Assembly (NCBI GenBank): GCA_964627605.1
Contig: CAZVGZ010000016.1
Location: 16,042-80,041 of the forward strand
Direction: 5' to 3'
Length of the DNA stretch: 64,000 nt
From: CAZVGZ01 sp964627605
GTDB taxonomy: Bacteria > Latescibacterota > MWCZ01 > CAZVGZ01
This document shows positions 8,795 to 18,140 of the stretch, one piece after another (within the stretch, counting starts at the first letter, position 1; each line of letters opens with the position of its first letter). The translations under genes and the position numbers were made by a program. The notes beneath the pieces are model-generated. The model was not told where the DNA came from. It did not search any database and saw nothing but the letters and a program-made list of their open reading frames with translations.

Positions 8795-10656
8795 GTCAGT
8801 GTCAAAGGTCCGAGACTGTCAGCAACCGACTGATCGATGAAGGTCATATGCCACAACTCCACGCTAAGAAGCATCCAGACCTGTTCGCCGTAATCCTTGC
8901 GGCCCGTCAGATGGTCGTCAACGATCCGCTTCGCCGCTGTTGGGTCGAACACTCCACGCCCATCAGCTTCTGGGCGGTCCAAAATTTCGCGCACCAGCGG
9001 AGCTAGTGGACCTCTAAACCAGATAGGCATTGGGGATGGCGTGCCCCTTTTGTCCATGCGCCTGGTTATAGGAGCGGGGAGATCATCCTTCATCGCCTGC
9101 CTCAAAATCGATTTGGTGACGAGATTTCGCATTTTCTGTTCAGGCGGCATTCGTGCTGCCATCTCGACTATTCTGTGATCCAGAATGGGCACGCGAGACT
9201 CCAATGACACAGCCATGCTCATCCGGTCCTCGGCGTGAAGGAGTCCTGGGAGATAGTTTTTCACTTCCCAGTATAGCATTCTCTCGAACGGGTCGTCTAT
9301 CTCCACACGGTCCATCATAAACGCCCGTTGGTCGTGATAGGCAGACGCGGCGAAATCTGGTGTCATCAAGCTGCGCATCACCGAGTGTTTGCGCATCTTT
9401 ACCGACATCTGCCCAGGACCGACAATTGAGAGGTGATGGATAAAATTGCCTAATGTCTTAAGCAACTCCCCTGGACCCACATCTCTTTGGAGCGTCCGCC
9501 TTGCGAAATGTTTCAGATATTGGGGGAAGAATCGGTAGTATCCGCCAAACAGCTCATCTCCGCCCTGCCCCCCGAGAGCCACCGTCACGTTATCCCGCGC
9601 CAGTTTGCTGAGGAAATACTGTGAGATCGTCGGGGATGCGACTGTGGGTTCGTCCATCCAAAAAACTGTCTGTCCCAACGCTTGAGCGAAATCTTCAGGT
9701 GTCGGAGTGATCTCGTGGTGGACGGTGCCGCACTGTTTCTGCACCAGGCGAAGGTGCTCACGCTCATCGAACGCTGGTCCTTCGTCGAACGCTATTGAGA
9801 AAGTGTGCAGATTTTCCAGCTTTTTTGAAGCGAGTGCAACAATGCTGCTGGAGTCCATTCCGCCGCTAAGATACGCGCCGACGGGCACATCGCTGCGCAG
9901 CCTGATCGAAGTGGCATCATCCAACAGATCTCGCAGACGGCTTGCCACCTTTTTTGGCCTGAACTCATCCCGCTGCCCTACCGGGATGTCCCAGTACCAG
10001 CGACGTTCGACACTGTCGGGTTTTACCGATATCCACTGGCCGGGAAGAAGCCGTGATATACCGTCGAAAAAAGTGGCTTCACCAGTTGTGTACATGTGGC
10101 TTACGTACTGGAACATCGCCTGTGGATCGGGCCTGGCATCGACAAGTCCGCTGGCTAATATCCCCTTGATCTCCGACGCAAACACGCAGCATCTGTCGGT
10201 TATTAAGTAGTATAGCGGCTTTATTCCCAAGCGGTCTCTGGCCAACCAGAGAACACGATCGTGGGCATCCCAGATCGCCAGCGCAAACATCCCGTTTAGC
10301 CTGTCAAGGCATGCGATGCCCTCTCTGGCGAAAAGGTGGAGAATCACCTCAGTATCACAGGTTGACCGAAATATGGCCCCTGCGGATTTAAGATCGGCCA
10401 TCAGTTCGACGTAGTTGTAGATCTCGCCGTTGTAAACCAGAGTGAAGCGCCCATCGTCGCTGGTCATCGGTTGCGCGCCAAACTCCGATAGGTCGATAAT
10501 CTTGAGTCGCCGGTGCCCCAACGATATTTGATCGTCGTGGAACGAGCCTTGGGCATCAGGGCCACGGTGGGATATCACATCCGTCATGGCCTGAAGCATG
10601 TCGCGGGGCGGTGGTGGTCCACCACCTCGCCTCAGCATTCCGGCTATTCCACACAT
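8791..10656 (-). CDS. asnB: AsnB-type glutamine-hydrolysing amidotransferase
   Basis: A 621-residue class II glutamine amidotransferase plus asparagine-synthase domain. I set the start at ATG 10654-10656 because the catalytic cysteine must follow Met (MCGIAG); an upstream GTG would add five residues before it. Visible motifs are YNGEIYNY, STCDTEVILHLFA, the ATP pyrophosphatase loop LSGGMDSSSI and the C-terminal LPGLLHAEDRMSMAVSLE. Known members make asparagine from aspartate, but AsnB-like enzymes in O-antigen loci (for example WbpS) are proposed to amidate uronic acids of the glycan. Its place between a GT4 (2 bases upstream) and Wzi (ATGA overlap) favours a glycan role; substrate remains an inference. 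Confidence 0.88.
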   Translation of the reverse strand: MCGIAGMLRRGGGPPPPRDMLQAMTDVISHRGPDAQGSFHDDQISLGHRRLKIIDLSEFGAQPMTSDDGRFTLVYNGEIYNYVELMADLKSAGAIFRSTCDTEVILHLFAREGIACLDRLNGMFALAIWDAHDRVLWLARDRLGIKPLYYLITDRCCVFASEIKGILASGLVDARPDPQAMFQYVSHMYTTGEATFFDGISRLLPGQWISVKPDSVERRWYWDIPVGQRDEFRPKKVASRLRDLLDDATSIRLRSDVPVGAYLSGGMDSSSIVALASKKLENLHTFSIAFDEGPAFDEREHLRLVQKQCGTVHHEITPTPEDFAQALGQTVFWMDEPTVASPTISQYFLSKLARDNVTVALGGQGGDELFGGYYRFFPQYLKHFARRTLQRDVGPGELLKTLGNFIHHLSIVGPGQMSVKMRKHSVMRSLMTPDFAASAYHDQRAFMMDRVEIDDPFERMLYWEVKNYLPGLLHAEDRMSMAVSLESRVPILDHRIVEMAARMPPEQKMRNLVTKSILRQAMKDDLPAPITRRMDKRGTPSPMPIWFRGPLAPLVREILDRPEADGRGVFDPTAAKRIVDDHLTGRKDYGEQVWMLLSVELWHMTFIDQSVADSLGPLTLT

Positions 10657-10658
10657 GG

Positions 10659-11822
10659 TTAACCAATCCACGAGGATTTGCGGTCAATCATTGATTCATA
10701 GACCGCGACTGTGCTACTAACCATAGCCTCCATCGAAAATTTTTGCCGTATCCGCTCCCGACCCGCCTCACCCATCCGTCGGCACTGCTCTGTAGATTGA
10801 GCCAACCCCACTATTCTGGCCGCCATCGCTTCGTCATCATCCGGCGGAACCAACCACCCTGTAGACCCGTCTTCTACCACTTCACTTACGCCACCTACAT
10901 CGGTGGCCACGACCGGAATCCGGCACCCCATCGCCTCCATGACAGCGTTCGGCGTTCCCTCGGTGTGCGATGCCAGCACAGCGATATCGCAAAGCCCGAG
11001 GATCGCTGGCACGTCGGTCCTATGTCCCAAAAAATGGATACAGTCCGCCATACCAGTTTCGCGTGCCACAGCCTTCAGTTCGGCTGCGCGCGGCCCATCG
11101 CCTACCACCAAGATGTGTAGCGGTGATCGTAAATAGGCGCTAGCGCGCTTTGCGGCTCGGAATAACATAGGTTGGTTTTTGTATTGGTTTAGCCCAGCGA
11201 CCATCGCCACAACGACGGCTGATTCCGGCAACCGCAGCGAATCGCGGGAGAACCGAGCTTTGGCCTGGTTATCCAACTCGGTGAGATCAAGCCCGTTGGG
11301 GATGACGACGTTGCGTGATGGGGAGGTCAGGCCGCTCATTGTCAGTCGAAGAGCGTTGACATGTGAGTTGGATAGCACCACATCGGCAAGGCGAGTGCTC
11401 ACCCTTTCGGCGGATCGGCTCACTGCGTCGCGATCGACGCCGAACCCTCTCTGTCCCAAAACCACAACTTCTACCCCAGCGAGTCGCCCCGCCAAAGGAC
11501 CATATCTCAAACCGCCCTCCAGCATCGCGTGGAGCACCGTGGCTTTTGAGCGGCGGGTCACCTCGACCAATCCCGCCAGTCGGGAAAGATCAAACGATCC
11601 CCGCCTGCGCAGCATCTGCACATTAAGTCGGCGGCTCTCCAACTCCTGCAAAAAGACGCCACCATCGACCGCCTCAGAAAGACCGCACACCTCGGGCTCA
11701 AAGCGTTGCCGATCCAAGCCGTCGATAAGGTTCAGAAGTTGGCGTTCGCTGCCTCCTAGAGCGGCAACCTGATCGGTGACGTACAGGATTTTGCTGGGAC
11801 CAGCATCTGTACTCAGCGTCAC
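10659..11822 (-). CDS. GT4 family glycosyltransferase
   Basis: A 387-residue GT-B glycosyltransferase. The N-terminal domain has VTDQVAALGGSERQLLNL, the usual GGxExxL acceptor-side signature; the C-terminal domain has NGLDL, LVVGDGPRAAEL, LASHTEGTPNAVMEAMG and PVVATDVGGVSEVV, containing the GT4 E-x7-E region with nucleotide-sugar binding Glu residues. It probably adds one sugar of the repeat unit on the cytoplasmic face. It overlaps the O-antigen polymerase gene upstream by four bases and is two bases from asnB. Donor and acceptor cannot be told from sequence. Confidence 0.9.
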   Translation of the reverse strand: MTLSTDAGPSKILYVTDQVAALGGSERQLLNLIDGLDRQRFEPEVCGLSEAVDGGVFLQELESRRLNVQMLRRRGSFDLSRLAGLVEVTRRSKATVLHAMLEGGLRYGPLAGRLAGVEVVVLGQRGFGVDRDAVSRSAERVSTRLADVVLSNSHVNALRLTMSGLTSPSRNVVIPNGLDLTELDNQAKARFSRDSLRLPESAVVVAMVAGLNQYKNQPMLFRAAKRASAYLRSPLHILVVGDGPRAAELKAVARETGMADCIHFLGHRTDVPAILGLCDIAVLASHTEGTPNAVMEAMGCRIPVVATDVGGVSEVVEDGSTGWLVPPDDDEAMAARIVGLAQSTEQCRRMGEAGRERIRQKFSMEAMVSSTVAVYESMIDRKSSWIG

Positions 11823-13246
11823 GGCCCTGATCCGCCCCCAGCGGAGCCGTCGGTGGACCGGTTTTCAGCCATCACCTGTTGACGCATGACTTCAAGGATA
11901 ACCAGAAGCGTCGCTTCGATCATAATTCCACCGTGGACCAAGTAATGAAACAGGTTCCCAAGCATCATTCCTAATGCGGATGTCGCCACCAGCTTGGTGA
12001 AAGTGTCATCGGTTGTTTTCCAGATTCGAAAGGCCAAGCGTAGGGCGTGATAGTTCGACCCGCACCACAATACTAATCCTACCAATCCCCACTCGATGAA
12101 TACCGTGATAAACGCGTTGTGAGAGGCCAGGCCGAAACCTACAAACTCCCTGGTCACGTCTTCGGACGAGTGTGTAAAATACCCGAAAAGTTTCTGCCAA
12201 AAGGGAAAATCCAGGAATGCATTCCAGTGAACATTCATCAAGAAAAGTCTAAGGGTCGAAGAGCTATCCAATACCAGCTGTCCCGAATCGCCGACAAACG
12301 TGAATGCGGAGCGGGCTATCACCCGATCACCAACCAAGCTGAAAGCCACTGCCCCAGCTATCAAGAAACCTGTAAACAAGCCTACACTACGAGCGTCGAC
12401 CCGCGCCACCACAATCAATATGACCATTAACTGAATGATCGAGGCGACATAGAGGCCTCTATTAGATGACACTCCGACGATGGCTCCCATCGTCATGAGT
12501 AGAACAATCGCCAGAATCCAATGCCTGACCAAACGTGCTTCGTAGAGCAACGTCACGCCTACGCCGCCACCCAAAATCGCCATGGTTAAACTCGCCTTGG
12601 TGGAGTGAACGAACATGAACCGCTCTGCAGCGGCGAACTGGAATCTCTGCGAGTAGTCGTAGGCGTCCCACGCGGACAGCACCATGCCGAAGCTGATTAG
12701 GCAAATGATATAACGGCGCCGCCACATCGCTGGCAGGACCACAAAACACAGAATAAAGTATGGAACGTACTGGACCAGCATCTGCTTTATTGCTGAGAAA
12801 ATATTCCAGATATCAAAGAAGACCAGGCTGGTAATGATCGCACAGATTAATTGGTAGGCCAAGAAGGCCATCCACCACACAAAAGTTTGGTTGGTTTTCA
12901 GCGGTTTTCTTAAACGTGACAACCTTCGCCAAGATATCAGGCATCCCAACAACACGAACGTAACCACCAGCGTCTGAATATTGACACCGCGTAATTCGAC
13001 AATCCGGTAGGCCTGAGGGATCAGATTGTGAAGCAAGTTCGAAATCAGACACACTAACAGGCCCAACCGAAAATCGACTATCGCGGCGATAATCACGGGG
13101 AGGACGAAAAACACTACAAGGAACCTGGCAGTGTTGCCGTAGCCCAAGTCGTGGCCAGCCAACACTGCCAGACCCGCCATTCCCAAAATACAAGCAACCG
13201 CCGTGATGCCAGAGAGGCCTGGTTCGGCAGAGGGCATTCGGTTCAT
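11819..13246 (-). CDS. O-antigen polymerase/ligase family membrane protein (Wzy/WaaL-like)
   Basis: A 475-residue inner-membrane protein with about ten to twelve hydrophobic segments. The C-terminal third has the Wzy_C / O-antigen ligase pattern: FGLASHNAFITVFIEWGLVG, with the conserved HN followed by a membrane helix. SSNRGLYVASI precedes the periplasmic loop and supplies the conserved Arg region. Such proteins polymerise lipid-linked repeat units or ligate the chain to its acceptor in the periplasm. Being the only candidate in the locus, and next to the Wzz/BY-kinase gene, a polymerase role is preferred. Start ATG 13244-13246 overlaps a frame-shifted extension of the kinase gene (see findings). 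Confidence 0.8.
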   Translation of the reverse strand: MNRMPSAEPGLSGITAVACILGMAGLAVLAGHDLGYGNTARFLVVFFVLPVIIAAIVDFRLGLLVCLISNLLHNLIPQAYRIVELRGVNIQTLVVTFVLLGCLISWRRLSRLRKPLKTNQTFVWWMAFLAYQLICAIITSLVFFDIWNIFSAIKQMLVQYVPYFILCFVVLPAMWRRRYIICLISFGMVLSAWDAYDYSQRFQFAAAERFMFVHSTKASLTMAILGGGVGVTLLYEARLVRHWILAIVLLMTMGAIVGVSSNRGLYVASIIQLMVILIVVARVDARSVGLFTGFLIAGAVAFSLVGDRVIARSAFTFVGDSGQLVLDSSSTLRLFLMNVHWNAFLDFPFWQKLFGYFTHSSEDVTREFVGFGLASHNAFITVFIEWGLVGLVLWCGSNYHALRLAFRIWKTTDDTFTKLVATSALGMMLGNLFHYLVHGGIMIEATLLVILEVMRQQVMAENRSTDGSAGGGSGP

Positions 13247-13315
13247 GGGTTAGTCCGCGATGGGGTCGGTGTCGTGGGCGGCGAATTGTGAGGATCGTAC
13301 TGCGGAGGATTTTCG

Positions 13316-15418
13316 TTACGAGGATGAACTAGACCCATAGTGGCCGCCGTAGTAGTAGTGATAGTAGTAGTAGTAGTACCCATATCCACCATAGTGGCGG
13401 GTGATATCCACATCATTGAGCAGCACACCGAAGATGCGAACACTTGCCCCTCGAAGAAGCCCTATCGCGTGGGTAGCTGCGCCTCTAGGCGTCGAGGCGC
13501 ATCTGGTGACCAGTAGCAGGCCGTCAGTCATCCGACCGAGTAGCACCGCATCAGTCACCGCGATGACAGGTGGCGAGTCGACAAGGACGATGTCAAACTC
13601 GTTCTGTGCTGTCGCAAGTATACCTGCCATATGCTCTGAGGCAAGCAGCGGGGCCGGATTTGGAGGCGCTACTCCTGCCGTCAATAGCGACAGATTCTCC
13701 ACCAAAGTGGGTTTGGCAGTTTCAACTAAGTTCCTGTTGTGGACGAGCAGTTCGGAAAGCCCGTGTTCTTGGTCCATATCAAAGAGTTTGTGCTGCACCG
13801 GCCGCCTTAGGTCCGCATCAATGAGCAGTGTTCGGTGGCCCATCTGAGCAAGAGTAATCGCCAAATTGGCCGATGTGATCGATTTACCTTCGGCCTGACC
13901 CGCGCTAGATACAACTATTGCTCGTGGCGTGTCATCTATACCCGCATACACCAGGTTGGTGCGCAACGCCCGGTACGCTTCTGCAATAGGGCTTTTCGGG
14001 TTGCCACGCGATACGAGCAGTTCCGAACCGCCTCCGTTGGCCTGAGCCACAGATGCGCTGCTACGGGACGAGATAGTAGGAACGGTACCAGCCAACGATA
14101 ACCCTAGATAGTGGTTCACATCGGCCTCTGATTTGAGCGATGTATCCATGTGGTCCAGCGTGAACGCAATCGCCACACCAATAAAAAGCCCGAACGCCGC
14201 TCCTAGGATCACGATCAACCGGGTTTGGGTTGGCACCGGAAAGTGAGAATATGTGGGTGTATCTATGATTTTGATTCCGCCGGTTGTCGAGGCGGCCTGT
14301 ATCCGCACCTCTTCCCTGCGTTCCAACAGCATGTCCAAGATGGACTGCTGGACATCCCTGGCATGGGTAAGGCGGACATGCTCGGTGGCAATAGAGAACA
14401 GCCCAGGATTCTCAGATTCGTAGGTCTTCAAATTGGAAATATAGCTCTTTTGCTGGAGTCCCAAAAGTTCGAGCTGGTTAGAAGCAACTCTTATTTTGTC
14501 CAGAACACTAGCTCTTTCTCTGCCCTTTGCGGCTGTCACGGCAATTCGATAGTCACGTTTTGAATCTTGCTCGAGGGCGGCAAGCACACCCTCAAGCGAT
14601 TGGAGTTCAGTTTCTGTTTGCACTTTGTCGCGTTGCACCGTCTGCACGCTTTCCTGAAGCCGCCGGTACTCGTTAGGCAGACGGCTTGCTGCTTTCTCGT
14701 TGGTCAGAAGTATGCCTCTCATCTGTCTGAAACGTTGAAGAGTTTCCTCGGCAGTGGAAAGGCCCGCCTGCACGCTTGCCAACTGCTGCTCAATGAAGGT
14801 TAGCGTGGTGTCACTCTCCTCCTGTGCGAATCTCTGAGCAGCCCTGCGGAATTCTGACTGCGCGACGGAGTCAACGACATATGCAACAAGCGGTTCAAGG
14901 GCTACCGCATTGATATTCATGAAACGTTCGTGCTCGGTTTGCACGAACTTGAGGCTGTGAAGCCCCTTCCACGACTCGTCAGCCTGCCTTGGGCCGAACC
15001 CATGCTCCATCAAAGATGTCCTGGACCGGTCCTTGACTGTCTGATTGAAGTTTCGCGAAGCAAAAATCCCCGAATAGTATGCCAGATCCCGTAAACCGCC
15101 ACTGCTCCGTGTGAGCGCCTTGAGTGGATCGCTTGGGTTCTGAGCAGTCGGTTCCATATAGACGGTGGTGGTGGACATGTACTTTTCCGGCCTTTTGCGG
15201 ACAAAATACAGAGTCGCGAGAAACACCGATACGAAAGTGAGGACGATAATCCATTTCTTGCGATACACCACGTCCACGTAGTCGTGGATGCCAGTAGTAA
15301 TCTCTGGAGATACCTCCTCCTGCAACTCGTCAGTCGCAGTCCTGCGGTTCAGCAGTTCAACAGGTACCGCCCGAACGGTTTCGCCATCAGTTTTCGGAGC
15401 GTCGTTGATCTCAGACAT
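13316..15418 (-). CDS. Wzz-like chain-length regulator fused to BY-kinase
   Basis: A 700-residue bacterial tyrosine autokinase. The order is: Wzz-type membrane anchor near residues 54-72, a long periplasmic coiled-coil region (about 150-400), a second membrane helix near 400-420, and a C-terminal kinase with Walker A GQAEGKS (Lys about 512), Walker A' LLIDADLRRP and Walker B IVLVDSPP. The tail is extreme: 12 tyrosines in 20 residues, then five serines. BY-kinases control chain length and export of surface polysaccharide through cycles of tail phosphorylation. Its start shares one base with the stop of the epimerase upstream. A +1 shift near the tail would join a Pro-rich extension that overlaps the next gene; this is described in the findings. 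Confidence 0.92.
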   Translation of the reverse strand: MSEINDAPKTDGETVRAVPVELLNRRTATDELQEEVSPEITTGIHDYVDVVYRKKWIIVLTFVSVFLATLYFVRKRPEKYMSTTTVYMEPTAQNPSDPLKALTRSSGGLRDLAYYSGIFASRNFNQTVKDRSRTSLMEHGFGPRQADESWKGLHSLKFVQTEHERFMNINAVALEPLVAYVVDSVAQSEFRRAAQRFAQEESDTTLTFIEQQLASVQAGLSTAEETLQRFRQMRGILLTNEKAASRLPNEYRRLQESVQTVQRDKVQTETELQSLEGVLAALEQDSKRDYRIAVTAAKGRERASVLDKIRVASNQLELLGLQQKSYISNLKTYESENPGLFSIATEHVRLTHARDVQQSILDMLLERREEVRIQAASTTGGIKIIDTPTYSHFPVPTQTRLIVILGAAFGLFIGVAIAFTLDHMDTSLKSEADVNHYLGLSLAGTVPTISSRSSASVAQANGGGSELLVSRGNPKSPIAEAYRALRTNLVYAGIDDTPRAIVVSSAGQAEGKSITSANLAITLAQMGHRTLLIDADLRRPVQHKLFDMDQEHGLSELLVHNRNLVETAKPTLVENLSLLTAGVAPPNPAPLLASEHMAGILATAQNEFDIVLVDSPPVIAVTDAVLLGRMTDGLLLVTRCASTPRGAATHAIGLLRGASVRIFGVLLNDVDITRHYGGYGYYYYYYHYYYGGHYGSSSSS
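13349..13378 (-). repeat. Tyr-codon microsatellite in kinase tail
   Basis: Ten consecutive codons on the minus strand read Tyr6-His-Tyr3, made almost wholly of TAC triplets, giving a near-perfect trinucleotide repeat inside the BY-kinase tail. Slippage by whole triplets would change the number of phosphorylatable tyrosines without breaking the frame. Confidence 0.85.
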
Positions 15419-16350
15419 CAGATCTCCGTGGCGGCGACCAAACGCGCCAAACCCTGAGAGAAGGACACACTGGGACGGTAGCCCAGAAGCTCCTTGGCCT
15501 TGTTGATGTCCGCGTAAGAGTGGCGAACATCACCTGCTCTGTCCGGAGCGTATTCAGCCTCCAGTGAGGTGCCAAGTTCCCCATTCAATTGATCGAGGAG
15601 TTGGTTGAGGGTAACCTGGTCATGGCAAGCGCAGTTGAAGACTTCGCCCGCAGCCGATGCTGGTGCCTCGCACGCCTTCAAGTTGGCGTCCACAACATTA
15701 TCTATGTGGGTGAAGTCCCGGCTCTGCTCGCCGTCCCCGAAAACCGTGGGTGGTTGGCCAGACCTCATGAGCCGCAGGAATTTGGGGATCACCGCCGAAT
15801 ATTGTGATTTTGGGTCCTGCCTTGGGCCAAAGACATTGAAGTAGCGTAGAACAACAGTTTCCAGCCCATATGTCTCGTTAAAGACTCGGCAATAGGTCTC
15901 CCCAGCCAACTTGGACACGGCGTAGGGAGACAGCGGGTTAGGAGTCATAGACTCATCTTTCGGCAGCTTCGGGGAATTACCGTAGACCGACGATGATGAC
16001 GCGAAGACAACGCGCTTGACATCGGCATCGCGAGCAGCCACCAGCAAGTTGAGCGTGCCGGTCACATTGACATCATTTGTTGTTGAGGGGTCGTCAATGG
16101 ACCTTGGCACCGACGGAAGAGCTCCCTCGTGAAGTACGAAATCGACGCCATCAACCGCGTGCTCGACGGCTGCCAGAGACCTCAGGTCGTCTTCTATCAC
16201 TTCGACCTGATTCTCGAAAGCATCCAAAGTTTCCCTCTTGCCCGTAGCGAAATTGTCCAGTACGCGGACGGACGCCCCTTGGGCTATCAACGCCTTCACA
16301 ATATGTCCACCGATGAAACCGGCACCGCCGGTCACAAGATACCGACCCAT
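15418..16350 (-). CDS. UDP-GlcNAc 4-epimerase (WbpP-like extended SDR)
   Basis: A 310-residue extended SDR. It begins MGRYLVTGGAGFIGGHIV, has HEGALPSVPRSIDDP, a catalytic SSSVYG and YAVSK, and YFNVFGPRQDP followed by YSAVIPKF, the signature style of WbpP/TviC/WbgU enzymes that interconvert UDP-GlcNAc and UDP-GalNAc. I chose ATG 16348-16350 over an in-frame start 30 bases upstream because GGAGAAG lies five bases before it and the fold starts immediately. The stop shares one base with the start of the BY-kinase gene (TGATG). It would supply the GalNAc-type donor for the polysaccharide; a UDP-Glc/Gal activity is the main alternative. Confidence 0.88.
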   Translation of the reverse strand: MGRYLVTGGAGFIGGHIVKALIAQGASVRVLDNFATGKRETLDAFENQVEVIEDDLRSLAAVEHAVDGVDFVLHEGALPSVPRSIDDPSTTNDVNVTGTLNLLVAARDADVKRVVFASSSSVYGNSPKLPKDESMTPNPLSPYAVSKLAGETYCRVFNETYGLETVVLRYFNVFGPRQDPKSQYSAVIPKFLRLMRSGQPPTVFGDGEQSRDFTHIDNVVDANLKACEAPASAAGEVFNCACHDQVTLNQLLDQLNGELGTSLEAEYAPDRAGDVRHSYADINKAKELLGYRPSVSFSQGLARLVAATEI

Positions 16351-16407
16351 GTCTTCTCCATAGTTCCAGGAACCGCACAAGGCGCACCGCTCGCAACCGT
16401 TCCGTCG

Positions 16408-17190
16408 TCAAATCATTGTTCGGAGATTCAGCCCAAGCGCCGCACCCCGGATACCTATGGTCGTCAGGTTTATGCCCATCCAGGGAAGAGGCCGAACCCG
16501 AATTCCAAAGTTTATCCCATGTGTATCGTATTCCACCGAGAAATCGGCACCTTCATGCCGGTCTGCTACCACGCTTGCGAATGGGCCCAAAAGGTAGTGT
16601 GGAACACCAAACTCCGTGTCGTCAGTTCCGATATGGCGATCATACCAATCAACTCCCCAGCCTCCGCTTAGTTGCAGATCGGCAGAAAGCGACGGCAGTT
16701 GGAGTCTGTGAGTGGCCACAGCATAGGCCTGGTTGAACAACATGAACCCGTAAAGATCGTGCATACCCACGGCCAGCGCAGGCACGAACCTTCCCTGCCT
16801 GGCCAGCAAAAGCTGCACGCTCATCATGCCGTCAGTATAGAACGGTCCCGTGCCACCTGGACCTTCAGTACCTGGCATTCCGTTGCCTCGAACAGTGATA
16901 ACCAGCCGCGGCAGATATGAAAAAGTCAAATAACCCGTAAAATGGGCGTCGCCTGAGCCCTTAGAATCGAACTGAGAAAAATCCCTCGCGACAAAACCGC
17001 CCCAGTTGACCACGCTCCCGCCCAACACGAACTCGCCATCAACGAGATCGGATGCAACCGGCGTGTACGCCACTCCCGGCATCCCCATGAGGGATATATC
17101 TGCCGCACTGGGTGCGGTGACGACTCCCAAAATAACAGCACAGATTGCGGCTTGACCGTATCGGTGGCATATCAGCCGCAGGACGTACAT
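16408..17190 (-). CDS. YjbH-like outer-membrane exopolysaccharide protein
   Basis: A 260-residue exported protein with a signal peptide (about residues 1-30, ending PSAAD). The mature start ISLMGMPGVAYTPVASDLVDGEFVL resembles the opening of YjbH/DUF940 proteins (small strand, then an aliphatic-rich strand after DG), and the rest alternates as outer-membrane strands (LSADLQLSGGWGVDWYD; INFGIRVRPLPWMGINLTTI). It is much shorter than E. coli YjbH, so it may hold only one of the barrel units. AGGAG lies nine bases before the ATG. It lies between wza and the epimerase, which suits a role in secretion or surface retention of the polymer. Family call is tentative. Confidence 0.55.
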   Translation of the reverse strand: MYVLRLICHRYGQAAICAVILGVVTAPSAADISLMGMPGVAYTPVASDLVDGEFVLGGSVVNWGGFVARDFSQFDSKGSGDAHFTGYLTFSYLPRLVITVRGNGMPGTEGPGGTGPFYTDGMMSVQLLLARQGRFVPALAVGMHDLYGFMLFNQAYAVATHRLQLPSLSADLQLSGGWGVDWYDRHIGTDDTEFGVPHYLLGPFASVVADRHEGADFSVEYDTHGINFGIRVRPLPWMGINLTTIGIRGAALGLNLRTMI

Positions 17191-17219
17191 ACACTACACT
17201 CCTGTGTGCTGCCCAGGGC

Positions 17220-18140
17220 CTACCCGCCACGGCGGTATAGTTCGCGCATGGTCATCAGCAGTAAAAAGTCTTGCAACAGCCCTCTGACCACTCTCCACGG
17301 TAGCAGTCGCCCCTGGACTATGATTACCTCTCCGCGCTCGACTTTTGGTATCTGATCCGTGCGGCCAATCTTGAGAAGTTTGGCTAGATCCAGCCGCTCT
17401 TCCACCGGTTCACCGTTGACCTGTCTCAACCTGCGGACGTTGGACAACGTTCCGTCGGGGGTTGCACCTCCGGCAAGAAACACCATGTCCAATACCGTAG
17501 CGCCGTAGGGCATTACGTACGAACCTGGAGAGTTGATTGCGCCGAACAGCTTGATCTTGTCTTCATCTTGCGCCCCAGGGACGATTATCATGTCGCCTTC
17601 CTTGAGTCCAGCCATCTCCGCGATCCCACCTTCGTATAGGGCACGCTCCAAGTTGACGGACCGTTGGACGATAGTGTTATCCGGCCCACGACGCAGGATG
17701 CGAATCTGCGTTAGGTCGGCGTCGGGAGCGGCGTCGCCAGCGATGGCCAGAGCGCCCTGAATGCTCGATTCGTGCGGTACCTCAATAAAACCGGGCCGCG
17801 TCACCTGCCCTAAGACGTGGACTTTGATTGTATAAAACCGAGCATAATCGACTATGACAAACGCTGTCGTCACATACTCTGAAAGCGCAAAGGTCAAACG
17901 ACTCTCAAGTTCGTCGTGGGACATGCCGGAAACCACGACATCCTGTATGAATGGATAGTTGATGTGGCCATCGCTAGACACCACAACCACGCTGGTTAGT
18001 TCGGAATTGCCCAATACCGTTATCTGCAGGGCGTCACCAGGCGCAATTACCCGATCCTGCGCTTGTGCATTCGGTGGCGTAGCCATCAGCAACACAGCGC
18101 AACACAACGCGGCTACACCGACCGCTCGCCAGCCGATCAC
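17220..18140 (-). CDS. wza: Wza-type polysaccharide export protein with SLBB domains
   Basis: A 306-residue exported protein, signal peptide residues 1-27 (ending AQAQD). The Poly_export domain starts at VIAPGDALQITVLG, followed by two SLBB-like segments (YTIKVHVLGQVTRPGFIEVP and IKLFGAINSPGSYVMPYG) and a C-terminal hydrophobic helix at about 280-300 that could form the pore collar. Wza proteins form the outer-membrane channel and contact the Wzz/BY-kinase. There is no lipobox cysteine at the mature start, unlike E. coli Wza. The GTG start overlaps the stop of the UDP-xylose synthase gene by four bases, with GGAGG just upstream. Confidence 0.92.
   Translation of the reverse strand: MIGWRAVGVAALCCAVLLMATPPNAQAQDRVIAPGDALQITVLGNSELTSVVVVSSDGHINYPFIQDVVVSGMSHDELESRLTFALSEYVTTAFVIVDYARFYTIKVHVLGQVTRPGFIEVPHESSIQGALAIAGDAAPDADLTQIRILRRGPDNTIVQRSVNLERALYEGGIAEMAGLKEGDMIIVPGAQDEDKIKLFGAINSPGSYVMPYGATVLDMVFLAGGATPDGTLSNVRRLRQVNGEPVEERLDLAKLLKIGRTDQIPKVERGEVIIVQGRLLPWRVVRGLLQDFLLLMTMRELYRRGG

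Noticed and set aside
13349..13378. CRISPR or phage-type repeat at the trinucleotide run.
   Set aside because: It is a Tyr-codon microsatellite inside the kinase; no CRISPR array was seen anywhere in the window.
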